64,000 bases of DNA from Achromobacter sp. B7 (GTDB taxonomy: Bacteria > Pseudomonadota > Gammaproteobacteria > Burkholderiales > Burkholderiaceae_B), in the NCBI RefSeq assembly GCF_003600685.1, contig NZ_CP032084.1, positions 248,001-312,000 of the forward strand, written 5' to 3'. The position numbers were made by a program, and so were the translations under genes. Under the pieces are notes generated by a model. It was not told where the DNA came from. It did no database searches and saw only the letters and a list, made by a program, of their open reading frames with translations. Shown here piece by piece: positions 16,740-26,403 of the stretch; position 1 is the stretch's first letter, and each line of letters opens with the position of its first letter.

Positions 16740-17417
16740 ATGTTGAACAAGGTCGTAAAGATGGGCGCGCTGGCCGTGTTGGCGGCGGCAATTTCCGGTT
16801 GCGCCACCGAGCGCTCGCAAGCGCTGGTGGTGCCGGCCACGCAGGCGGCGGCCAAGCCGTATCAAGGCGTGCGCAGCCCGATCTCGGTCGGTAAATTCGA
16901 TAACCGCACCAACTATCTGCGTGGCGTGTTCTCGGACGGCGTCGACCGTCTGGGCGGCCAGGCAAAGACGATCGTGGTCAGCCATCTTCAGCGCAGCGGT
17001 CGCTTCCAGGTCATGGACCGCGACAACCTCTCCGAAATCAAGCAGGAAGCCGGCTTCAACAAAAAGGCCAACCAGATCAAGGGCGCGCGCTATGTCGTGA
17101 CCGGCGACGTCACCGCGTTCGGCCGCAAGGTCACCGGCGACCAGCAGCTTTTCGGCATCCTGGGCCGTGGCAAGGAACAAGTGGCGTACGCCAAGGTGGA
17201 CCTGAACGTGGTCGACGTGACGACGTCCGAAGTGGTGTATTCGGCATCGGGCGCGGGCGAGTACAGCCTGTCGAACCGCGAAGTCATCGGCTTTGGCGGC
17301 ACCGCCAGCTACGACTCCACCCTGAACGGCAAGGTCCTGGACCTGGCCATCCGTGAGGCGGTGGACCGCCTGGTCGACGGCATCGAGCAAGGCGCCTGGC
17401 AGCCTTCCGCCAACTAA
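16740..17417 (+). CDS. CsgG/HfaB-family outer-membrane lipoprotein
   Basis: 225 aa. Lipoprotein signal peptide with ISGC lipobox (residues ~17-21), then the CsgG domain (SVGKFDNRTNYLRGVFSDG; YVVTGDVTAFG). In curli systems CsgG is the secretion pore. Here no csgA/B/E/F is present; instead a DUF4810 and a DUF799 lipoprotein follow, the same trio as the Neisseria NMB1124-1126/1162-1164 clusters. GGCAGGAGAAGAAG precedes the start. Function of the trio is unknown; an envelope or secretion complex is a reasonable inference. Confidence 0.88.
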   Translation: MLNKVVKMGALAVLAAAISGCATERSQALVVPATQAAAKPYQGVRSPISVGKFDNRTNYLRGVFSDGVDRLGGQAKTIVVSHLQRSGRFQVMDRDNLSEIKQEAGFNKKANQIKGARYVVTGDVTAFGRKVTGDQQLFGILGRGKEQVAYAKVDLNVVDVTTSEVVYSASGAGEYSLSNREVIGFGGTASYDSTLNGKVLDLAIREAVDRLVDGIEQGAWQPSAN

Positions 17418-17428
17418 GGAGACTTGCC

Positions 17429-17890
17429 ATGTTGAAACTACAGGCGATGCGTCGCCCGGATGCGCTTGCGCGCGCGGGGCGCGGTTTGGCGGTAGCCGCC
17501 GCGGTGGGTCTCTTGAGTGCATGCGTGCAGCAGCCCAAGTCGATGTACAGCTGGCAGGCCTATCAGCCGTCTGTCTATGCGTATCTGAAGGAAGACGGGT
17601 CGGATAACGCGGTGCAGGCTCAAGCCCTGGAAAAGAACATTGAAACCGCGCGTGCGGCCAATGTTGAGTTGCCGCCGGGCTTTCGCGCGCACCTGGGCAT
17701 GCTGTACCTGAAGATGGGTGACGGCGACAAGGGCGTGGAGCAACTGCAAAGCGAGAAGGTGGCTTTTCCGGAATCCACGCCGTTCATGGACTTCCTGATG
17801 CGCAACGTCGGCAAGCCCGCGGCGTCCGTTGACGCCACGTCCGCCACCCCGGCATCCGCCGATGCGGCAGCCTTGAAGAAGGGATCGTGA
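17429..17890 (+). CDS. DUF4810 lipoprotein
   Basis: 153 aa. N-terminal signal with LLSAC lipobox near residue 31, then YSWQAYQPSVYAYLKE, typical of DUF4810, and a TPR-like helical region (FRAHLGMLYLKMGDGDKGVEQL). The C-terminal ~20 residues are Ala/Ser/Thr-rich. AAGGAGA precedes ATG, which lies 11 bases after the CsgG-like stop. The stop overlaps the DUF799 start by one base (TGATG). Second member of the conserved trio; possibly a partner of the CsgG-like pore. Confidence 0.85.
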   Translation: MLKLQAMRRPDALARAGRGLAVAAAVGLLSACVQQPKSMYSWQAYQPSVYAYLKEDGSDNAVQAQALEKNIETARAANVELPPGFRAHLGMLYLKMGDGDKGVEQLQSEKVAFPESTPFMDFLMRNVGKPAASVDATSATPASADAAALKKGS

Positions 17891-18540
17891 TGATGACCCG
17901 CTTGTTCCGAATCGGCCTGTTGGCCGCCGTCGCCATGCTGGCCGGTTGCGTCGCGCCGCAGCAGCACGTGGACTACACCGCTTTTCGCGAAAGCAAGCCG
18001 GCGTCGATCCTGGTGCTGCCGCCGCTGAACACGTCCGTGGACGTGGCCGCCACGGCCGCCGTGCTGTCGCAGGCCACGCGGCCCCTGGCGGAATCGGGCT
18101 ACTACGTGATCCCGGTCGGTGTCATGGACGAAACCTTCAAGCAGAACGGCCTGAGCTCCCCGGACGAAATCCACGGGCTGCCCGGCGCCAAGCTGCGCGA
18201 GATCTTCGGCGCCGACGCGGCCTTGTACATGACGGTAAAGCAGTACGGCGCCAGCTATGCCGTAGTGTCCAGCAACGTCACGGTGGCCATCGATGCCGAA
18301 CTGATCGACCTGCGCAACGGCGCCAAGCTGTGGTCGGGCAGCAAGCAGGTGGTACAGGCCAGCAACAGCAGCGGCGGCCTGATCGGCATGCTGGTGCAGG
18401 CGATGGTGGACCAGATCGTCAACACGCTGTCGGATCGCAGCTATGGCGTGGCCGGCACGACCAACCACATGCTGCTCAGCGCGGGCCAGCCCGGCGGCAT
18501 CCTGTACGGGCCGCGCTCCCCGCGCTACGACACGCAGTAA
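17890..18540 (+). CDS. DUF799 lipoprotein (GNA1162 family)
   Basis: 216 aa. Signal peptide with MLAGC lipobox, then ASILVLPPLNTSVDV and YYVIPVGVMDETFKQNG, characteristic of DUF799, whose Neisseria member GNA1162 is a vaccine-candidate surface lipoprotein with a TolB/ABC-fold. ATG 17890 overlaps the preceding stop; GTG 17887 and ATG 17893 are alternatives. Last gene of the trio. Confidence 0.87.
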   Translation: MMTRLFRIGLLAAVAMLAGCVAPQQHVDYTAFRESKPASILVLPPLNTSVDVAATAAVLSQATRPLAESGYYVIPVGVMDETFKQNGLSSPDEIHGLPGAKLREIFGADAALYMTVKQYGASYAVVSSNVTVAIDAELIDLRNGAKLWSGSKQVVQASNSSGGLIGMLVQAMVDQIVNTLSDRSYGVAGTTNHMLLSAGQPGGILYGPRSPRYDTQ

Positions 18541-18554
18541 TCCTGCCCGACGTA

Positions 18555-19358
18555 TCAGTCCCAGGCCGCGGCCAGCCCTTCGGGGCTGACTTCGCGGCCG
18601 TTTCTTTCCAGCGTGGCGATTTGCGCCATGTCTTCGTCGGTCAGGCGCAGTTGCAGGGCCAGCAGGTTGCTGGCCAGGTTGTCGCGCCTGGTCGATGACG
18701 GGATCACCGAATAGCCCAGCTGTAGCGCCCAGGCCAGCGTCACCTGGGCGGGCGTGGCGTTGTGTCGCTTCGCAATCTGCTGGATCACCGGGTCCTTCAG
18801 CACCCGGCCATACGCCAGCGTCATGTACGACGTGACGTGGATGCCCTGCTCTTTCAGGAACGCGGTCAGCGTGGCGTTCTGCAAGTACGGGCTGAGCTCG
18901 ATCTGATTGGTGGCGATGGCCTCGCGGCCCACGGCGGCGATGGCCGCGCGGGTTTGCGCGATGGGAAAGTTCGAGATACCGATCTGGCGCGTCAGCCCCT
19001 GCGCGCGCGCCTCGGCCAGCGCAGTCATGCATTCGTCGATGGACACGCCGTTGCCCGGCGCGGGCCAGTGGATCAAGGTCAGGTCCACATAGTCGCTTCG
19101 CAGCTTGGCCAGGCTGTCCTTCAAGCTGGGCACCAGCTTGTCGCGCCCGGTGTTGGGCACCCAGATCTTGGTGGTGATGAACAGCGCATCGCGCGCCACG
19201 CCCGATTGCGCAATGGCCTGGCCCACGTCCGCTTCGTTCTCGTAGATTTGCGCCGTGTCGATGGCGCGGTAACCCACGTCCAGCGCGTTGCGCACCGAAT
19301 CAATGACGACTTGTCCTTGCAGCCGGAACGTGCCGACGCCAAAACGGGGAATGCTCAT
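18555..19358 (-). CDS. dkgB: 2,5-didehydrogluconate reductase B-like aldo-keto reductase
   Basis: 267 aa, exactly the length of E. coli DkgB, and very similar throughout ([50 protein letters not shown]). The AKR tetrad is recognisable: Asp and Tyr in [11 protein letters not shown], Lys in TTKIW, His in LTLIHWP. Reduces aldehydes/alpha-keto aldehydes such as methylglyoxal with NADPH. Start ATG 19358 is the conserved MSIPRFG start. The divergent LysR gene is the same arrangement as yafC-dkgB. Confidence 0.93.
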   Translation of the reverse strand: MSIPRFGVGTFRLQGQVVIDSVRNALDVGYRAIDTAQIYENEADVGQAIAQSGVARDALFITTKIWVPNTGRDKLVPSLKDSLAKLRSDYVDLTLIHWPAPGNGVSIDECMTALAEARAQGLTRQIGISNFPIAQTRAAIAAVGREAIATNQIELSPYLQNATLTAFLKEQGIHVTSYMTLAYGRVLKDPVIQQIAKRHNATPAQVTLAWALQLGYSVIPSSTRRDNLASNLLALQLRLTDEDMAQIATLERNGREVSPEGLAAAWD

Positions 19359-19480
19359 GTAAAACTCCGAAAGAGGGAAAGATCCAGGCGCCCATGGCCC
19401 GGGAATGCCGCCAGTGTGCCCGCCCGATACTTGCCCAAAAAGCCCCATATCGGCGAAATACTTTTGATATAACGTCAAAT

Positions 19481-20395
19481 ATGAAAACGACGCTGGACGA
19501 AATGCAGGTCTTTATCGCCGTGGTGGATAGCGGCTCCATCACCGCTGCCGCCGAGGTGCTGGGCCAGACCATCTCGGCCACCAGCCGCACCATGAGCCGG
19601 CTGGAAGAAAAGCTGCAAACCACGCTGATGCGCCGGACCACGCGCAGGCTGGCGCTGACCGAAGAAGGCCGCGCGTATCTTGAGCAGGTGCGCCGCATCG
19701 TCGCGGCGGTCGAAGAAACCGAAGACCTGATGAATGTGCGGCGCAATCAGCCCGCCGGATTGTTGCGCGTGGACGCGGCCTCGCCCTTCATGCTGCACGT
19801 CATCGCGCCGCTGGTGCCCGGCTACCGCAAGCGGTATCCGCAAGTGGAGCTGGAACTGAACAGCAACGAAGGCAACATCGATCTGCTGGAACGCCGCACC
19901 GACCTGGCCATCCGCATCGGCCGATTGAAGGATTCGTCGCTGCACGCGGTGCCGCTGGGCCAGAGCCGCGTGCGCGTGTTGGCCAGCCCGGCATATCTGG
20001 CGCAGCACGGCACGCCCAAGCGCGTGGCCGACCTCGCCCGCCACATGCTGCTGGGGTTCAGCCAGCCGGAGTCGTTGAACGAATGGCCGTTGCTGGATGC
20101 GGATGGGCAGGCGCTGCACATCAAGCCCGGCGTGCGCGCACACAGCGGCGAGACGCTGCGGCAACTGGCGCTGAACCATGGCGGCATCGTGTGCCTGTCG
20201 GATTTCATGACGCGGGCCGACCGCGAAGCGGGCGCGTTGCAGCAGGTGCTGCCGCGCCAGACGCAAGACGTCAGGCAGCCGATCAACGCCGTGTACTACC
20301 GCAACACCGCGATTTCATCACGCATCAAATCGTTCATCGACTATGTGCTGGAGACGGTGGGGCCTGATGGATTCTCGGAGCCTGCCGGTCGGTGA
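19481..20395 (+). CDS. LysR-family regulator (YafC-like), divergent from dkgB
   Basis: 304 aa. N-terminal winged HTH ([23 protein letters not shown] through LTEEGRAYL) and the LysR substrate-binding fold. ATG 19481 fits the family start; the frame is open further upstream but without a plausible start. Divergent by 122 bp from dkgB, so it most likely regulates dkgB and itself from that gap. The effector is unknown. Confidence 0.9.
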   Translation: MKTTLDEMQVFIAVVDSGSITAAAEVLGQTISATSRTMSRLEEKLQTTLMRRTTRRLALTEEGRAYLEQVRRIVAAVEETEDLMNVRRNQPAGLLRVDAASPFMLHVIAPLVPGYRKRYPQVELELNSNEGNIDLLERRTDLAIRIGRLKDSSLHAVPLGQSRVRVLASPAYLAQHGTPKRVADLARHMLLGFSQPESLNEWPLLDADGQALHIKPGVRAHSGETLRQLALNHGGIVCLSDFMTRADREAGALQQVLPRQTQDVRQPINAVYYRNTAISSRIKSFIDYVLETVGPDGFSEPAGR

Positions 20396-20483
20396 GAGAT
20401 GTGTCCAATGGAGACATCGGCATCGGGCCCGCCAAGGGCAAACGTATACTGCCCCCGTTTTAATTCCGGATAGCCCCAACCCC

Positions 20484-21377
20484 ATGAGCATCTTCTCCCG
20501 CTTCTTCGGCCGCAAGGAAGAATCCGCCGACGCCCGCGCGCTGGTCGCCAACCCCGCCATTGAAAACCCGCTGAGCTTGCAGGTGCTGTTCGCCGAGCCC
20601 CTGGCGCTGGACGAGGACGGCTTGCGGGCGGCGCTGTGCGCGTATCACCCGTCGATGAGCGATGCCCGCGTCGAGATCGCGCCCGACATGCCCGAAGTGC
20701 TGGGCCTGGCCGGCTGGGGCGATCACGTGGTGCGGCTGGTGGGCTTTGACGCGCCCTATCCCAAGGATGCGTTGGAAGCCTGCGTGGCGCCGGCGCATTA
20801 TCCGGGCACGGTCAAGGACGAAGTGCGCGCGCACGCCAGCCACATCGTTCTGTACTACGGGGGGTTTTCGCAAGATCCGCTGGAGCAGTACGTGGCGCTG
20901 GCCGCCGTGGCCGGTGCGTTGACCGGCTTTGGCGCGGTGGCGGTGTTGAACGAACATGCGCACACCTCGTTGCCGGCCGGCGTATTCGATGCCGAGTCGC
21001 TGGGTGAAGAAAGCCTGGACCTGCTGCGCGCGCTGCCGCTTAACATGCTGTATTGCGGCTTTGTGAAGTATGAGGTGGATGGCGTGGCCGGCGTGTGGAT
21101 GCGCACCTATGGCGCCGACCTGTTCAGCCTGCCCGACTTCGCGGCGCTGGCCCGTGGCCATGATGAAGGCGAGTACTACTCGAACATCTTCAACAACATC
21201 ATGGGCTACATGCTGGAAAGCGGCGCGGAGCTGGCCGCCGGGCACACCATGCAGATCGGCGAGAACGCCTATATGAAACTGCGCGAGCCCACCCAGGAGG
21301 AATACTTCCTGGACGGGCCCGCGCAGGTACTCGTTGCCGAAATCATCACGGCGGACGAGATCAACGCGCCGCAATAA
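20484..21377 (+). CDS. DUF4261-like protein
   Basis: 297 aa. Begins MSIFSRFFGRKEES, a short amphipathic/basic start common in such proteins, then a globular domain with SHIVLYYGGFSQDPLEQYVALAAVAGAL and YSNIFNNIMGYMLESGAELAAGHTMQ that I associate with DUF4261. No signal peptide or TM. Function unknown. It lies alone between the LysR gene and a convergent MFS gene and overlaps the latter by 17 bases at its 3' end. The ribosome site (GGATAGCCCC) is poor. Confidence 0.6.
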   Translation: MSIFSRFFGRKEESADARALVANPAIENPLSLQVLFAEPLALDEDGLRAALCAYHPSMSDARVEIAPDMPEVLGLAGWGDHVVRLVGFDAPYPKDALEACVAPAHYPGTVKDEVRAHASHIVLYYGGFSQDPLEQYVALAAVAGALTGFGAVAVLNEHAHTSLPAGVFDAESLGEESLDLLRALPLNMLYCGFVKYEVDGVAGVWMRTYGADLFSLPDFAALARGHDEGEYYSNIFNNIMGYMLESGAELAAGHTMQIGENAYMKLREPTQEEYFLDGPAQVLVAEIITADEINAPQ

Positions 21378-22581
21378 TCGCGCGGTTCCCGGTGGCCGGC
21401 CACACGCGCAGGCCCAGCGCCAACGCTGCCGCGCCCGCCGCCACGACCGTCACGCCCGTCCAGCCCCAATGGGCCAGCGCCAGGCTGCCCAGCGCGCCAC
21501 CGGCAGCCATGCCGATGAACACGCCCGTCATCAGGATGGCGTTCAGGCGGCTGCGGGCGGCCGGGTCGATGCCGTAGACGATGCTTTGATGCGCGATCAG
21601 CGAGGTCTGGATGCCCAGGTCAAAGCCGATGGCGGCACCCGCGATCAGCCACAGCGCGGCGTGCGGTGACAGGAACGGCAGAAAGATCATGGCGGCGAAC
21701 GACACCATCGTCAGCCCGGCGCCCAGGCTGGCCACGGCGAGCGGACCACGGGTGTCGGCCACGCGGCCGGCCAGCGGCGCGGCCAACGCGCCGGCCGCGC
21801 CCGCCAGCCCGAAAGCGCCTGCCGCACCCGCGCCCAGGTGAAACGGCGCGCCATGCAGCATCACCGCCAAGGTCGACCAGAACGCACTGAAGCCCAGCGA
21901 CAGCAAGCCCTGCGCGGTGGCGGCGCGGCGCAGGCCGGGGTGCTGGCGCCACAGCGTTGCCAGCGAGCCCAGCAGCGCGGCGTACGACAGCTGCGCGGTC
22001 GGCACGAAGCGCGGCAGGCCACGCCACAGCGCCGCGCCCAGCGCCACGATGGTGACCGCCGCCGCCACGAACATGGCGCGCCAGCCGAACTGCTCGGCAA
22101 CGAATCCGCTGACTACGCGGGACAACAGGATGCCCAGCAACAGCCCCGTCATCACGGTGCCGACGATCTTGCCGCGTTGCTCGACCGGCGCCAGATGCGC
22201 GGCGGCCGGCACGATGTCCTGCGCCAGCGTGGCGGACAGGCCGACCACGAAGCTGGCGGCCAGCAACAGGCCGATGGAGGGCGCGACGGCGGCGGCCAGC
22301 AACGCCACGCTAAGCACGGCGGCCTTGATGAGGATGATGCGCTTTCTGTCGTGGCGGTCGCCCAGGGGCGCCAGCATCAGGATGCCGAACGCATAACCCA
22401 GCTGCGTCAGGGTGGGGATCCAACCCAGCGTCTCGGCGCTGGCGTGGATGTCCACGCCCAGTACGCCCAGCATCGGCTGGCTGTAATACAGGGACGCTAC
22501 CGACAGACCGGCGCCGATCGCCAGAAGGAAAACAAGTCCGCGCGATAAGGCAGCGGTAGAGGTGGGGGTTTGGGATGACAT
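21361..22581 (-). CDS. MFS transporter (12 TM, sugar/drug efflux type)
   Basis: 406 aa. Twelve hydrophobic helices; the MFS loop motif GDRHDRKRIILIKA between TM2 and TM3 and the related GRVADTRGPL between TM8 and TM9. It resembles the YgaY/NepI-like exporters of small molecules. Divergent LysR gene 98 bp upstream on the other strand probably controls it. 3' end overlaps the DUF4261-like gene by 17 bases. Substrate unknown. Confidence 0.88.
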   Translation of the reverse strand: MSSQTPTSTAALSRGLVFLLAIGAGLSVASLYYSQPMLGVLGVDIHASAETLGWIPTLTQLGYAFGILMLAPLGDRHDRKRIILIKAAVLSVALLAAAVAPSIGLLLAASFVVGLSATLAQDIVPAAAHLAPVEQRGKIVGTVMTGLLLGILLSRVVSGFVAEQFGWRAMFVAAAVTIVALGAALWRGLPRFVPTAQLSYAALLGSLATLWRQHPGLRRAATAQGLLSLGFSAFWSTLAVMLHGAPFHLGAGAAGAFGLAGAAGALAAPLAGRVADTRGPLAVASLGAGLTMVSFAAMIFLPFLSPHAALWLIAGAAIGFDLGIQTSLIAHQSIVYGIDPAARSRLNAILMTGVFIGMAAGGALGSLALAHWGWTGVTVVAAGAAALALGLRVWPATGNRAIIAAR

Positions 22582-22679
22582 GGTGAGGTGTCCGAAAGAT
22601 CATGTACGGGGCAGATTCTGGGCGCGCGCGTCCCGTTTTGGTAGCCGACTTGCGGGTACATCGGTTATACGATTGGCGT

Positions 22680-23627
22680 ATGACCACCTCTGCCCCGCCC
22701 TCCGCGGCCGCCACCGCCGCCGCCACCGACCGCCTGCTGCTGATCGAGACCTTTGTGCGCATCGTCGAGGCCGGCAGCCTGTCGGCCGCCGCTGCGCAGC
22801 TGGGCGGCACGCAGCCCACCGTCAGCCGCCGCCTGCAATTGCTTGAACGCACCATGGGGGTGCGCCTGCTGCAACGTTCCACCCACGCGATCCGGCTGAC
22901 TGAAGACGGCCAGCGTTGCTATGAACGCGCCAAGGAATTGATCGCTACCTGGCAATCGTTTGAAAGCGAGGTGCGCGGCGCGGGCGACGAGCCCATCGGT
23001 ACGCTGCGCGTGGTGGCGCCGCACGCGTTCGGCCAGGACCAGTTCGTCGATCCGCTGGCCAGCTATCTGCGGCAGTATCCGAACATGCGCGTGGAATGGC
23101 TGCTGCACGACCGCATGCCGGACCTGATCGCCGAGAACGTGGACTGTGCGATTCGCGTCGGCGCGGTGACCGATCCATCCGTGATCGCCATCAAGCTGGG
23201 TGAAGTGCCACGCATCGTCATCGCGTCGCCTGACCTGCTGCAAGGCGAGCCCATCCCGCAACATCCCGACGACCTGGCGCGCCTGCCCTGGCTGGCGCTG
23301 CGCACGTTCTATCGCACCGAGGTCAGCCTGACGCATTGCGCCACGGGGGCAACTGAACGCTTCGGCATCCAGCCGCGTCTGTCCACCGATGGCCTGTACG
23401 CGCTGCGCAAGTCCGCGCTGTTGGGCCTGGGGGTGGCGCTGGGCTCGGCCTGGGCAATGCAGGAAGACCTTGCCACCGGCAGGCTGGTGCATCTGGCGCC
23501 TGATTGGCGCGCCGATCCGCTGCCGGTATTCCTGGTGTACGCGCCGTCGCGCTTTCAGCCGGCGCGTTTGCGTCGGTTCATTGAAATCATGCGCGAACAC
23601 CTGCCGGTGGAGCTGGGCGGCGGCTGA
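22680..23627 (+). CDS. LysR-family regulator, divergent from MFS gene
   Basis: 315 aa. N-terminal HTH (RIVEAGSLSAAAAQLGGTQPTVSRRLQLLE), LysR co-inducer domain of the CrgA/DmlR-like branch. A Pro/Ala-rich N-terminal leader precedes the HTH. ATG 22680 is chosen because it directly follows the divergent promoter gap; the frame continues upstream without a better start. Probable regulator of the adjacent MFS exporter. Its last 41 bases overlap the convergent EAL gene. Confidence 0.9.
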   Translation: MTTSAPPSAAATAAATDRLLLIETFVRIVEAGSLSAAAAQLGGTQPTVSRRLQLLERTMGVRLLQRSTHAIRLTEDGQRCYERAKELIATWQSFESEVRGAGDEPIGTLRVVAPHAFGQDQFVDPLASYLRQYPNMRVEWLLHDRMPDLIAENVDCAIRVGAVTDPSVIAIKLGEVPRIVIASPDLLQGEPIPQHPDDLARLPWLALRTFYRTEVSLTHCATGATERFGIQPRLSTDGLYALRKSALLGLGVALGSAWAMQEDLATGRLVHLAPDWRADPLPVFLVYAPSRFQPARLRRFIEIMREHLPVELGGG

Positions 23628-24693
23628 TGGCGCGCGACGACTCGTCGGCCAGCGCCGCCGGGCAAAAGCCGGGCGTAACCGGTGCACTGGCCGACGCGGG
23701 CGGCGATGCCGGGCGCGAGACCAGCACGGGCAGCAGCTCGGCGCGGCACGGGCGGCCATACAGCCAGCCCTGTCCGGTTGCCGCCGGCGCGCGTGCCAGG
23801 ACATAGCGAGCTTGCTCGGGACTTTCGATGCCTTCCACAATCACGTAGATGTTCATGCGGCGCGTCATCTCGAACACCGACTCCAGCACGGTCGCGGCCC
23901 AGTCGTTGGCGCTGACCCAACGGATCAGGGTGCGATCCAGCTTCAAACCGCTGACGCCCCACGTCAGCAGATTGCTCAGGTTGGCGTAGCCGGTGCCGAA
24001 GTCGTCAATGACCACACGAAACCCCGCTTGCAGATACTGCGCAATCAAGGTGCGCGGGTCGTCCACCACGAAGGCAAGCGACTCCGTGATCTCAAGCACG
24101 ATGCGCTCGGGCGAGATACCGAATTCGCGTGTCGTTTCAAGCATGAACCGCGCAAACGAAATGTCTTCGATATCGCGCGGCGTCACGTTGATGCTGCAAT
24201 AGAAATCACCTGGCTCGCGCAGCGCGATGCGCAGATCGGCCAACGTGGCGCGCACCACATACCGAGTCAGCTGGCGGCCCAGACCCGTCGCTTCCGCCCA
24301 CGCAAAAAATGTCTCGGGTGCAATCGCGCCCAGCGTTTCATGGGGCCAACGCGCCAGCGCCTCGACCCCCACCGTGTGGCCCGACGACATGTTCGCCAGC
24401 GGTTGGTACACCATGTGGATATGGCCGCGTCGCATGGCGCGCTTAATGCGGTGGCGCACGCCCGGCGCGCCGCTGTACCAGCGATACAGCAGCAGGCTGA
24501 GCAATACGCCGCCGAAAGCGCCGGCCAGCGCGGGCACCAGCACGCCGCCTGCCGGTTGCGCCGTCGCGTCCAGATCGCGCGCATCTGCCGCGGTACTGAA
24601 TGCGCCCACCGCCACGCCAAGCACAATCCCCGCCAGGATCAGCAGTAGAAAGTACGGCAAGCACGGCCGCATAAACCGATGAGAGATTGTCAT
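23587..24693 (-). CDS. Membrane-anchored EAL-domain c-di-GMP phosphodiesterase
   Basis: 368 aa. TM1 at ~12-31, short periplasmic part (~32-50), TM2 at ~52-70, then an EAL domain (~85-330). Catalytic residues appear intact: EAL at 111-113, the SINVTP Asn, VLEITES Glu, IDDFGTGYANL Asp pair, LKLDRTLI Lys, and VEGIES Glu. Predicted to hydrolyse c-di-GMP to pGpG. The C-terminal ~45 residues are Pro/Ala-rich and end antisense to the LysR 3' end (41-base overlap). The periplasmic segment is too short for a CSS domain. Confidence 0.9.
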   Translation of the reverse strand: MTISHRFMRPCLPYFLLLILAGIVLGVAVGAFSTAADARDLDATAQPAGGVLVPALAGAFGGVLLSLLLYRWYSGAPGVRHRIKRAMRRGHIHMVYQPLANMSSGHTVGVEALARWPHETLGAIAPETFFAWAEATGLGRQLTRYVVRATLADLRIALREPGDFYCSINVTPRDIEDISFARFMLETTREFGISPERIVLEITESLAFVVDDPRTLIAQYLQAGFRVVIDDFGTGYANLSNLLTWGVSGLKLDRTLIRWVSANDWAATVLESVFEMTRRMNIYVIVEGIESPEQARYVLARAPAATGQGWLYGRPCRAELLPVLVSRPASPPASASAPVTPGFCPAALADESSRAISRRPAPPAGVRA

Positions 24694-24800
24694 GGGTGCG
24701 AAGAAAAAAAAGTAACGTCAATACGTAAAGAAAAAATCCGTGCATCCCGACACGCGAATAATCGCGTGGTGACCATCCGGACACGTCAGCAAGGCGGTGC

Positions 24801-25739
24801 TATGTGTTCACGCCGTCAAGCGGCTTTACGGGCGAACTGGTGGTGCGCTACCGCGTCAGCGACGGCAACGGCGGGTTCACGGAGTCGACGTTCACGCTGC
24901 GCAACTCGGCATCGTTGTTCACCGAGCAGGACGACTTGCGCTTCGTAGAGGGGGCGGGAGCAAGCGAGTCGGCCATCGGCGGCAATGGCGGCATGGTGGC
25001 CAGCGAGGTGAACTCGGTGTTGATCCGGGCGGTAAACGGGCTGGGCTCGCTGGACGGCACGCCGGACTTGCAGCAATCGGGTGGAGCAGTGCTGCTGGCC
25101 GTCAATGGCGTCAACAGCCTGGACCACCTGGGAAGCTTCACGGGGGTGGGGGCGGTGCTGCAAGCGGTCAACGATATCGACTCGCTGAATGGCATCGACG
25201 ACATCGGCGCCCGGAGTGGCTTGCATCAGCTGCTGGGCTCCGGCCTGGGCGGCGGGCTGGGAGACGGGCAGGCGGTCTTGTCGACGCTGCCGCTGGGAGC
25301 AGGCTTGCAGCTGGACCTGGTGGGGCGTGGCGATCAGCTGCTCTTCATCGTCAACGGCGGCGACGGCAAGGCGGACATGCGCATCACGCTGGCCAACGGC
25401 GCGGCATTGCCGGGCTGGGTGCAAGCGGATGGACGTGGCCTCTTGCTGATCAACCGACCGGCCGGCATGGAAACGCTGAGCCTGCGCCTGACTCCCAGGT
25501 CTGGGCCCGGAGCCGGGGTGGGCCGTGTCATCACGCTGGATTTCCTGTCTGGCACGATGCGCGAACAGCGCGCGCCGGCCGATCCGGTGTTGCGTCCGCA
25601 GACGACGCCGGATGCCAAGCCGGGTGCGTCGCTGGCCGCGCCGGAACGCTTGGCGGGGGCACCGTTCTCGGTGCAACTGGCCCAGGCGGCGCGCCAGCAT
25701 GACGTGGAGGACATCGCCTTGATGGATCTGCTGGACTGA
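24801..25739 (+). pseudogene. Orphan C-terminal fragment of a giant Ig-like/cadherin-like surface adhesin
   Basis: Open from an in-frame stop at 24759. The recognisable coding sequence begins at 24801 in the middle of a repeat: YVFTPSSGFTGELVVRYRVSDGNGG is the end of a bacterial Ig/cadherin-like repeat of large RTX-type or BapA-like adhesins (the first 11 residues of it are YVFTPSSGFTG). Codons 24804 onward would give 311 aa only from a GTG with no ribosome site. The tail contains three imperfect repeats of the form AVNG..SLD (AVNGLGSLDG, AVNGVNSLDH, AVNDIDSLNG), a beta-rich domain, and an acidic end (DIALMDLLD). I infer that the large N-terminal repeat region was lost by deletion and that this is a 3' remnant; expression as a small protein cannot be excluded. 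Confidence 0.7.
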
Positions 25740-25853
25740 GGCGCACGAAGTGCAGGATGCGCATGACGCGGATGACGTGGATCACGCGCATTGCGTGCAG
25801 GGGGCCGAGGCGGGCCGGGGCATTCGTCCCTGCGCGCCTCGGCCCCAGTCCGT

Positions 25854-26279
25854 TCAGATGGCTTTGAATGTCTTCAGGTGGATGCTGGTCTCGGTGGCCG
25901 AGATGCCCTTGAGGGTGCGCAGCCGGTCCAGCACTTCGGACAACTGATCGATGGTGGGAACCCGCAGTTCCGCCAGCAGGTCCCAGCGGCCGTTGGTGTC
26001 GTGCAGGCCCGCCACCGCGGGTTCGCCCATCAGCAGGTTCACGATCTTGCGGGTTTCGTGGCCTTCCACGGCGATGCTGATCCACGCCACGATGTCGTCC
26101 GTTTCTGACTCGGGGCGCAGGCGCACGGTATAACCGACGATGATGCCGCGCTCTTCAAGCTTGCGGATGCGGTTGTCGATGGTGCCGCGCGATACGTCCA
26201 GCTTCTTGGCCAGCGTGGCGATGGACAGGCGGGCGTTCGCGCGCAGCAGGCCCAGCAAGCGTTGGTCTAGCGTGTCCAT
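25854..26279 (-). CDS. Lrp/AsnC-family transcriptional regulator
   Basis: 141 aa. N-terminal HTH (LDQRLLGLLRANARLSIATLAKKLDVSRGTIDNRI) and RAM effector domain (VAGLHDTNGRWDLLAELRV). Divergent from an ornithine cyclodeaminase gene across 124 bp, the usual layout for a local Lrp-type activator responding to the amino acid degraded by its target. Expected ligand: ornithine, arginine or proline (inference). Confidence 0.93.
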   Translation of the reverse strand: MDTLDQRLLGLLRANARLSIATLAKKLDVSRGTIDNRIRKLEERGIIVGYTVRLRPESETDDIVAWISIAVEGHETRKIVNLLMGEPAVAGLHDTNGRWDLLAELRVPTIDQLSEVLDRLRTLKGISATETSIHLKTFKAI

Positions 26280-26403
26280 TGTGCAAAGTGCTAATGTTGG
26301 CTGTCGAATTGCCAGAATCTTAGCGTTTCGTGTGGAAAGTTGTCACTATGAATTGATTTGGGCATCGGCCAGAATTTCCTTTCCATAACTTGGGGAGAAA
26401 AAA

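Noticed and set aside
24797-25702. 301-aa frame starting at ATG 24797 region
   Set aside because: Alternative frame of the adhesin tail with Gly/Arg-rich composition; the other frame shows repeat and Ig-like motifs.
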